From Glandiceps talaboti (Eukaryota > Hemichordata > Enteropneusta > Spengelidae), in contig NC_135559.1 in assembly GCF_964340395.1 (NCBI RefSeq), positions 8,324,759 to 8,388,758 on the forward strand: a DNA stretch of 64,000 nucleotides, in the 5' to 3' direction. Position numbers and translations under genes: made by a program. The notes beneath the pieces are model-generated. The model did no database searches, had not been told where the DNA came from, and saw nothing but the letters and a program-made list of their open reading frames with translations. Shown here piece by piece: positions 54,693 through 64,000 of this stretch; position 1 is the stretch's first letter, and the number at the start of each line of letters is the position of its first letter.

Positions 54693-56995
54693 GTCTTATT
54701 TTGTAAAAGAAAAAAAAACTTTCAAAAGTTTGGAAAATTGTGCTGGAGTAGAAATCAACTTGTTTGTATTGAAAAAAAAGAAGAAGAAAGTTGTTTTCAT
54801 AGTGTTACTTGTAGTAATGTCGTGTGTAGCTCGACGTATTTGATTGTGTTTTCAATTTATCCTATTTAACTGGCCTTTGTGCGTTGATGAAGTAATGTGT
54901 GTCATTTTACTGCTTACAGTGTGTACTTTCATTTAGATTCAATAACACCTAAATGTGTTCTATTGGCACACAAAGAATGAATAGCGACTCGCATCGTTAT
55001 TTGAGCTGTAGTCTCCATAGATGTTTTCATTTTGCCAATCTGTGTACATAATGTACTGTAATGTTAGGGCTGAAAAGAGCCGTGGAATTCATTTGTAGTG
55101 TTTAAATTTGAAGAAAACTAGTGTAAATAGACTGACCTTTGACCTCCGAGGCGGTAATTTGCACAATGACTACTGGAAAATTGAAATTGTAGCCATATAA
55201 ATCTATCCATAACCAAGTATTGTGTTGTATAAATAGCAATAGGTTTCTTCATTTTACGGTCATATGAAACCGTTATATTTTCTCTTTTTATAACTTTTCT
55301 CCCCTATTTCTCCGCTCTGTGTACGCTGTATTTTATCCTCCTATAGGATTCTTGCAAATAATTTCGCTTGATATTTCGCAGAAATTTGTCTGCTTTTGTT
55401 GTTTATAGATGTTTCATGTATGGTTCATTACCGCTCCAATAATGAACCTCCCATTAACGTGGGGAGTTCATTTTCCATTCGACTGATGACTCAATAATTT
55501 TTTCCCTTTAAAACATCTTCCCTTTTTTCACTTCATTTGAATGCCTGTAGCACACCGTGATGATGATGAATGTCTTTCATGGTGTATTTCAAATAAAAAT
55601 TTGATAATGTATTTTTTTTTAGTTTTGCTCGCAGTCAAAGTCTGCGTTGACGTACGTCTTATTTTGACTGGAGGGTTTGAACAGAAAAGCCTTTCCCCCA
55701 ATTACTCGGTGTGTCCTGTAGAATTCTAATTATTTCAGACTTTATTAGAATTTTCTTCAGTGAAGTTCTTTCACAGTTTTCCCCACAATATCTTAGAAGC
55801 CATATGTGTTTTTTTGAGGTACAATGTGTGAGTGAAATGTAATACTGTATTGTATGTCTTGTCCCATTCTATTCCGAGCCTCCAAGCCAAGAAATAATTA
55901 AATTCTTCAAATATACCCTGGAAAGGCCTGAAAATATACCATACCAATACCATTATATGCACTGTGACAAAACCTCTCTGTGGGTTGTCAATACATTACA
56001 GCCATACTATTTTTCCCACCAAAATTGTGTCTGCAAAATTTGCCGTTTAGAAACTTTTTGCCAAAAAATGTTGTCTGCAAAATGTGTCGTTTAGAAACTT
56101 TCTGCACCAAAATTTTTACTCGAAAATTTGTAGTTTGGTAAAATTTTGTCATCTAAATTTTCCCTTCTTATTTAAAGTCAAATTTAAGTTCTTTTTGTAA
56201 CTTTTTCCCATGTAACTTTTCCCTCCACTAAATTTATCAGTGGAATATCTGGAGATCTGGTAAAACATGAAAAACATGAAATTCATTATTTCCACTCAAG
56301 TACCTTGTATCATCATTCTGGTAAGATGAGAACCTTGACTCCATCAGGGACTCGGGTACATTTGTACCCTCTCATCTTTGGTCTTTAATGGGCTTGTTTT
56401 GTGCCAGGGAGTGAGATGATGATAGGGTGGTGTTCAGGACTCGAAATTTACAGTAGTCCCATGCCCACAGACTACCAATTCTTGTCATGGGGCTACCATA
56501 GTTTGCAGCTGATAGCCCACTCAGGCTACCACTGATTATGTGATGAGGATGGAAGATTTATAGACATGAAAGTATTTTAAATCAGGAATATGGGACTACA
56601 GGTCACAATACTTGGGCTACCAATATCTGAAATTGGTAGCCCACTAGGACTATCAAAGAAAAAAGGTAATTTCAAGCCCTGTTGAGTTGGGTTCTAGGAT
56701 TTGTGTTTTTGTTCAGTGCAGAAACTTAATAAATCATTTCAAATTTGGGTATCTGATCTACATGGCTTCTGTCATCAGCTATCTACCTTACGCTTCACTC
56801 CTGGGTCATCACATCACCATTGGGATTTTGTTTATATATAGGACCAACTTATTCAATAACTCCACAAGACAAACTATTCTCACACCTAAATTTTAATCCT
56901 AATTCAAAGTCAAAGTGGATCTTTTCAATTTTATTAGATTTTGATTTCAAAAATATTAAATCCTGTTTTGGTCAACGTTTTAGTATGCTATGTAG
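54693..56995. other. Intergenic, no gene seen
   Basis: AT-rich unique sequence, no recognised domain. Repeated AATTTTG/GCCGTTTAGAAACTTT phrases at about 56030-56105 indicate a small degenerate tandem duplication of about 60 bp. Confidence 0.5.
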
Positions 56996-57275
56996 GGTTG
57001 TCAGTGGCCAAGCGGTTAGCTCGTACGGCGCCTCTTACCTCTGCAGTCTGGGTTGTGAACCCGGCAAGCATTGGCTGGGTTTGATTAAAATGTAACCAGG
57101 TCTGCATGTAAGAAGGTGATGCTCAGTTTGACCCTGCCAAACAACGCAGGTTTTCCCTGTGTACTCCAGTTTCCTCCTGCTTCTTTAAACACTGTGGTAC
57201 TAGGGTGCTGCTCTTGTGGCGACCATTCAACAAATTTCCGAATTTATTTGAATGAATAAAGATTATTATTATTAA
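56996..57275 (+). mobile_element. tRNA-derived SINE, about 280 bp, apparently full length
   Basis: The head has a pol III A box (TGGCCAAGCGG, 57005-57015) and a B-box-like GGTTGTGAACCC (57051-57062), spaced as in tRNA genes. A central body carries AGGTTTTCCCTGTGTACTCC and AGTTTCCTCCTGC, a block seen in conserved animal SINE domains. The end is AATAAAG followed by (ATT)n (57254-57275). The B box has lost the TTCGA core (TTGTGA), suggesting decay. Exact family not named. Confidence 0.8.
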
Positions 57276-57422
57276 TAGCCCCATCCCCCACGAGAAAGGA
57301 TTAAATGATACCAGATTTCATTTTTTTGAAAACTTTATATAATACCTGATTTCAAAAAGCATGTAAAATTTTGTACCTGATGTCAAAAACTTTGAATTGT
57401 ACCAGACTTCGGAAACATTCAT

Positions 57423-57510
57423 AGCCTAGAATCCAGGTAATTGAGGATTTTGAATTTTGATGTCCCAATCTACGAATTCAAAACCCCCATCCGCGTGGAC
57501 GCCAGGCTAG
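57423..57510. mobile_element. Short MITE-like element, copy 2
   Basis: Homologous to 16626-16717. TAGCCTAGAATCCAGG at the left and CGTGGACGCCAGGCTA at the right are inverted ends. Confidence 0.6.
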
Positions 57511-59585
57511 TAAATTCACTGATTAGCTGAAAATGGAACCCAAGTTTTTTACACTTATACCACTTCAAGGAAATTCCAAAAAGATGTTCACGATAAATGC
57601 CAAGTATTTTGATAGATCAAAAAAACTAGTTTTAGAGATTAAATTCTTATGTCAAGAATGCGCCGTAGATCTTCATAAATTGAAGAGAACAGTTAGTTAC
57701 AGAAAGACAAAAAATGACGACAATAGTCAGGAGTATATATAGTCTAAGCAAATATTAACTGCATGACTGAGTTTATGCTAATTGCTTTCAGTGGCAGGTC
57801 TTAACTGTGACTTCTCTTTTAAAGTAAATACTCCTTTTGTAACAAAGAATGTATTTATTTATGGTACATTCCTAAAACACACAAAAACAGTTTAATTCTA
57901 TCATTGTGTGAAAGATTAGTAGGGGCAAATCAAACAAACAAAACATACATATAGTGGCAAGTCAAACAAACACAACTCTTTAATTACAGATAATGTATCT
58001 TTTAACCTCCATAGTCCACTCTGTCGTTCACTCTTACAAACTCAACTGTGCTTTTTTCCTCTTGTTTTTAAAAAAAAATTCTTGAAAATTCTTAACTTTT
58101 GTGACATGCTTTATAATTTGGTATCAAAAGAAATACTGAAGAAGAGAAAAAGTAGAGAAAATGGACAAATTTTTGTGTCAGTTTTTTGGCGGGAAAATTT
58201 TGAGGTGAAAGGTTTGCCTTCCAGGTAAATAATTGGTTACTACTAGTATGACTCGTAAGTTTGAACCAGTTTTTTGACATCCTTGCATAACTTTCAACAA
58301 CAAAAATTCAATGTTTAAATAGTTTTGCAAACTTTAATGTTTTGATTCCAGAAATTGGCTAAATAAATGAATTCTTTCATTGAAAAATATTTGTATTATC
58401 ATTATCTAGCAGAAAAATCTCAGTATCATGTGAGATTTAGCCACAAACTTTCAAAAATAAAAATGTTGACTGCAAAATAAAGTTTGAAAAGTGGATTAGG
58501 CAGAATGAATTTATTTTTATATAAAAAAAATGCAGAATTGAGAAAACAAAAGTTAAAAACAGCAAATTTAGCCCCAATTTTGAAGGATTTTGAGTTTTTA
58601 CAACAAAAAATCTGCTTTTCCATGCAAGCATTAAATTAGTGTGGAATTAAATCCAAAAAAAATCAGTGTTTTTCTTTACGTTTTAATTTTCAACGCAAAT
58701 GTTGTGTGATCTCCGTTGAATGACATTGAAAGATTTCAGTGTAAATTTGTGAAAACTCTTTAGACTGTGTGGCAGCGAGATAATATCACAGCGCTGCCCT
58801 TTGCACCGTATAAAAGTCTAGCGTTATGCTCTGTGTCAAATAAGTCACCCCTTTTCCATAAAGCAGACATTTTGCACATATATGATATCAAATATCAAAG
58901 CCGCTTCAAAAGAGAAAATCATTTTTTATGTTCTATAGGAATCATCCCCTCACATGGTGATGAAAGACGGCTATTTGGAAAATGGGGCAATAAGTCTTAT
59001 TGTATGACTGTTAGTATAACACTTCACACGACTGTAAATATACAGTAAGTATAAAAGCAAACGTCATATGTTTGATGTATTTTTTTTTTTTTGGTCACAT
59101 TTTCCAATTTCCATTGTGTAGTTACTATTTTAACTGTGTCTGTTCCTAAGAATTTTTTTTTTTTCAATTGCTGTGTTCACTCGATGTCATATATGATGGC
59201 ATTTTTTGCAATTTTTCCTTGAATTATTTAAAAGTACGAGGGCTCAATTTAACTTTCATACTCGGTTGGTAGTCATATTTAGCCAAGTGAACTGTTTCAT
59301 GTACAATTTATTGATTTTCAGTGTTCTAACAGACTACCACCTCATAATCTGGTAGTCTAGATATAATGTTTGGTAGTATACTACTGCTAATGTTGAGTCT
59401 TGTTTACTTTTTTTTTTTAGACGTGCCTGTATTCACTTTTAAATTTAATTTCAATCACTATTTTCATCCCCAAAAAGACAAAAGATTGAGTCAAGTTTGT
59501 TGAATTCTTCTTTTCTGGTCACATTGGTGCCACAAATAACTTGAATTTGAGTGTCTGGTGCCCAAAAAAGAAAAAGAAAAGAGAC
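57511..59585. other. Intergenic, including a complex low-repeat block
   Basis: No gene is supported. 58760-59050 is more balanced in composition than its surroundings and leaves a 93-codon frame open without recognisable domains. It may be regulatory DNA upstream of soxB2. Confidence 0.4.
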
Positions 59586-59587
59586 AG

Positions 59588-59877
<290 letters not shown>

Positions 59878-62173
59878 TAGACTAACATGACTAAACCCTA
59901 AAGTACGTCAGACAAGCAGGCGCACAGAGAGTGGATATACCAACAGACATACACAGAAAACGCATCACCATTTTATTATTTCAACCATATGGACAGACTT
60001 TGGCAAATAATACGATACAAAGAAAGACATACAAAAAAAAAAATACAATTTCACTGCCATCAATAGAATTCTGTTTTAGGATGGGAAGATTAAGTTTTTT
60101 GATGCAAATATGATTTTGGAACCAGTGTGTATTATCAAGTTGAAATCAAGCACAATAATAGATAAATTATCTCTGCTGCTGTATTATTGAAGAATTCATG
60201 CAGTTATCACAATATTTTGCATCATCAAAGCATTGAAAGGAGTAATTGTTCAACAGAATAATATACTTTACTTTACACCCGTATCTATTATTTATGCATG
60301 TCGTGATTGCTATTATTGTCAAAGTCATATGGTTGAAATCATCAGGCTGATTGCATTCTCGCCTTCGTGTATCTAAAGAAAACCTCTGCAGGGATTTATT
60401 TTCGTGAACAAAAAAAAAATCGCAAACTATTTTTAAAATATTCCAGAACTTGATAGTAGGGAAACCTGTATTGATGTATTGATGCCGTACAGTGTGTAGG
60501 TTAGAGAGATTGGAGAGAAATTTATTTTTTACTTATTTTAAGACACAAATTAACATAAATATGTCAAAATATGAAAAACTTGAAAAAATTATATCAAAAG
60601 TAGAACTGTTTATTTTAAAATGGGAACACCATGGTATTTTTATTTTTTTTTATAATCTTTGGGTTCTGGAGAGTCACTTCATGATTCCGCATAAAATAAA
60701 TTTCGTGATATCACCAAGAAACACCAAATTGAAACCCATTTTCACCGCTATTGTTTTAACATTGGTCCACCATTGCATCATGGGACTTGGCAGATATGCA
60801 TATTTATTAGATGAACAGTTTTGTGTTTTTTGGTAATGGCATGAAATTTATGGGATGTGAAGTCATGAAATAACTCGCTAGAACCTAAAGTTTATAAAAA
60901 TACCTTTATTTCCTGGCATGTCATTCACCTTTACGGTATTGTTATGTATTTTCATTTAAATAGCTTTACAGTGATTGATAATAAAGAAAATATTTGCAAA
61001 TAGTATTATCAGGGTATTTAGATGCACGCAGTCAGCAATGAATACAGTGGCATGATTTATTTTAAACCTTTTTTTTTGCGATTTTTGTCCTGATGTTTTG
61101 CTTTTGCTAACATAAATGTAAATTTAGGAAAACAAATTTTGCTACGATTTCATCATAGTTTTTCAAAAAAAAAAAGAAAAATGAAATCAAAATTGAAAAT
61201 GAAATTATCAAAGTGAAATTATAGTGCTGCTTTGACTTTAAACGATCGCTTGCTTAGTGTTGCATAGCGAAGCAGAACAACAAAACTGGAAGGCGTCACA
61301 AAATGGATTTTCATAGCATAAAAAATTGATTTTATAAATATTTGGCACCACTTGAGCTTTTACATTAAACAAACATAGTAATAGTGTCAGTAACAATTTT
61401 AAATGAATGGAATCAATTATAACATTTACGTGATCACCAATTTGTAAAAACATTTCTGAGTGGCTAATTAGCTATTGAGCATTGAATTGACTTCAAAGAC
61501 CAGGAGACAAAGTGTCGGCCAGTGCACAAACACTATAAGTATGTCAGACAAAGCAATTCAGCAGCTGATGAAGGCATTTAATGGCGAGATCTGTCAACTA
61601 AAACCTAAATAAGATTACTTTTCTAGTGTTGTTTTATTTATTATGTGGCAACAATACACCTCATAAATCTATCAAATCAGTGAAAGGAAGTAATGCTGTC
61701 TGGCCGACAAATCCGAGAAAAACGGTGTTACTGTTTACGTGCTGTGAGTGACAGCCACTTATTCATCCATTCATCTTCTATCTCGCCATTGTAGAATTTA
61801 AAAAACTGAAAAAGATAAAAACAGAGAATAATAGTGAAGCGGATTAAAACTGTCAAATTTGTGGGAACAGGTGGTGGTGTCTTAATAGGGTTAGAGGACA
61901 CGAAAACAATAGCGGTAGCGTCGTAACATATGGATAAGTGTCACGGTAAATGGTCGATGGCCGCTGAGAGGAGAGTATGTTCACTGTTTAGATTTGTTTG
62001 CGCTAACTGATGCATTTTGAAGTGAAACACACTGATAAGACTACACTGTAATGAATACTGTAACAATTTTAATGAATTTAATATGATACAATGTTTTGTG
62101 CGTGATAGTGTGTTCTATACGACTCTGGGAGATTGACAGACGCTTAATCTGATAAAAATTGAAACATGATAAA
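59878..62173. other. Intergenic, no gene seen
   Basis: AT-rich unique sequence. Within 61480-61990 is a more complex block with CAGCTG, TTTAATGG, ACAAAG and GTGGGAACAGGTG motifs that could be regulatory. Confidence 0.4.
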
Positions 62174-62277
62174 TTTGTGTTACAATTAGATCAAATTTTG
62201 ATACAGTGTTGTATTTCCTATTTGGTTTGTGTAACAATTAGATGAAATTGTGATACAGTGTTGCATTGCCTATTTTG
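62174..62277. repeat. Two-copy 52-bp tandem repeat
   Basis: TTTGTGTTACAATTAGATCA and the following GATACAGTGTTG-ATTCCTATTT block recur at exactly 52-bp offset with few changes; a third partial start (GTTACAATG) follows. Confidence 0.85.
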
Positions 62278-64000
62278 TTACAATGTTGGACAGATTAGTG
62301 TTCGACTTTTTCTCTTTTTTTTGATGACAGGATTGGGTTTGATTTCAGTTGAATGCGTAATAAACTCGTACTGATCACCGATAGTTTTCAGCTCTTGTGT
62401 CAAATGAATAATATAAGTTTTTCTCGTTTTTCATGATTGTATACACACAGTAATGAGGAGCTCATATAACAACTCCTTTGAGTTTAATCTTCATTTTGTG
62501 AGTTTCTAATTCAATCATGAAACTAACTGCTACATTGTTTTTAAAAAAAATTTTTGCATAGTTTTTGAATTAATTATGAAAATAGATGTGAACGTTCTGC
62601 TTTACAGTATAGTTTAGGAATAAAAAGTTGTAACTTTTATTTTAAAAATCTCACTTTACATAAAAAAACCCAGACATTCAGCTGCTTTGAGAGATATTTG
62701 TATACTTTCAATCATATATAAAATGAAAAAATTGATCTCTTTGTGTGATTATTCAACAAATTCTGTGTTTAACAAAGTTTTAGTCCAGGAAGGTATTTAT
62801 TTGTACTTAAAAAAACTACAAGTTGGGAAAAAACGGGACTAATCCTTATGAAATAAGGGGACACTGTGGTAAAGTTTGCATCCAGCTATCATGGTGGTAG
62901 GGAATAACATGCAGGCATTTCATGGAAGTTGGGTAGATGTTACATACGTCCAGCCCTTTCAAGTTACGATATCAATGTATATGCCTTAGCTTGCACTGAC
63001 AGTAAAGTTGTACCCCATGCCACAATGTATCACACAAATACTAATGTTTCTGAATAATATAATTATTATAACCATTATAAATTTGTGAAAAAGTGAGAAA
63101 ATATACTGGTAGTATTGTCCCACTGTGTTTGATTGACATATTCTATCCCAGAATGCAGCATTCGGTGAGGCGATATCTCGTGGTATGTGTACTCATTTCA
63201 TTTGTTTGTGCACACGTTGTGCCCAGTATTTACGCGAACACAGATAGTCGTAATATGGGTAGAAAAAGAGTGAATAATACATGTTTCCTAATTTATGGTG
63301 TAACTTGATGAAATCTTAGAGTTTATTGATATGTCTCTATTGAGATTCTGATAACATGAAAATGTTGACAAAGACCATTGTCACAGTTAGCAGTGTGGAA
63401 TTCAACATTATGCCTGCGTTTAACGTAGCGTGGTTTTGTCAAAGTTATCACGATGAAAAGGATAGCCTGTAGAGGTTTCTATATTCCCCATTTAATTATA
63501 TCCTCAAAAAGAATTGATAGGAAGAGAAAGGTGCGACACGAACCTGAAAAGTTTCTCGGGGGTTATCATTAGCATCATCTTCAATCTCATCATGTGCGGA
63601 TGTTGAATCGCGTTATGCACCAAAATGAATATGCTGCGTGAAAGGAGAAAAAAAGGGTTGATGGAGGATATGTTGGAAGATAAGGAGTGGCACCAGAGAG
63701 TGGTTGAAATCAAATAAAAACCTTGTCAATGGAATGAAAAATGGCTTTTCAAAGGACTCCAAGTGTTCTAATATGAGAGTATGAGATATTTGATGTCTGA
63801 TGACTCGGGTTTGAGTGAATGCAATCGGACCACTTGTGAATTGATGCTGTCTGCTTTCATACTTGTATGAAAAGATTGAACTCTTTTGTGTCCATCAGCA
63901 CCAATTATTTCTCCTTGATGGAGAGAATTTCATCGGGCACAAGTAATAAACTAGCCTTCCATTTTTGTCGATTCATGTACCAACTAGTCAGACGTTGTAG
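62278..64000. other. Intergenic, no gene seen
   Basis: Unique AT-rich sequence to the window end. Frames at 63093-63308 and 63504-63713 are short and show no family signature; a hydrophobic stretch in the first is not enough to call a gene. Confidence 0.5.

Noticed and set aside
57001-57070. Functional tRNA gene
   Set aside because: A and B boxes are tRNA-like, but the acceptor stem cannot be closed, the TTCGA core is degraded, and a SINE body and tail follow.

Overview
The window is eukaryotic nuclear DNA from an animal, most likely a non-vertebrate bilaterian. The evidence is a 20-exon gene with GT-AG introns, an intronless HMG-box gene of the bilaterian SoxB2 group, long AT-rich intergenic stretches, a tRNA-derived SINE, MITE-like foldback elements and very abundant di- and tetranucleotide microsatellites. 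The CCDC39 orthologue means the animal has motile cilia. A marine invertebrate (hemichordate, cephalochordate or lophotrochozoan) would fit, but the sequence alone does not settle the phylum.

Layout. Positions 1-2040 hold microsatellites, a near-perfect foldback and the upstream flank of the first gene. From 2287 to 15981 on the + strand lies a complete CCDC39 orthologue of 20 coding exons and 978 codons. Its introns contain a 21-copy minisatellite, a decayed duplicate of the start of exon 6, a fragment of 18S rRNA sequence and a roughly 150-bp tandem repeat. From 21338 down to 19938 on the - strand is an uninterrupted coding exon for a single-pass leucine-rich-repeat membrane protein of 466 aa. 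Its 5' UTR is probably spliced. Positions 21.6-33 kb are non-coding and rich in inverted-repeat elements, a 342-bp tandem array carrying nuclear-receptor half-sites, and long CT, CA and CATA arrays. From 46421 down to 45681 on the - strand is an intronless soxB2 gene (246 aa). Its downstream side (33-45 kb) is non-coding. It contains a compact POU/homeodomain/SOX motif cluster about 2 kb past the stop codon and a phased SOX-motif cluster 12 kb away. From 46.9 to 64 kb I find no convincing gene, only repeats, one SINE, one retroelement tail and unique sequence.

How it fits together. CCDC39 is a structural ruler protein of ciliary axonemes. SoxB2 is a transcription factor of neurogenesis. The LRR protein is a cell-surface recognition or adhesion type. 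They do not form an operon or pathway. The CCDC39-SoxB neighbourhood is notable because human CCDC39 lies close to SOX2 on 3q26.33, so the linkage may be ancient. The strongest candidate for something worth follow-up is the motif-dense block at 43.6-43.7 kb, which may be this genome's copy of the deeply conserved soxB2 cis-regulatory module described in the literature.
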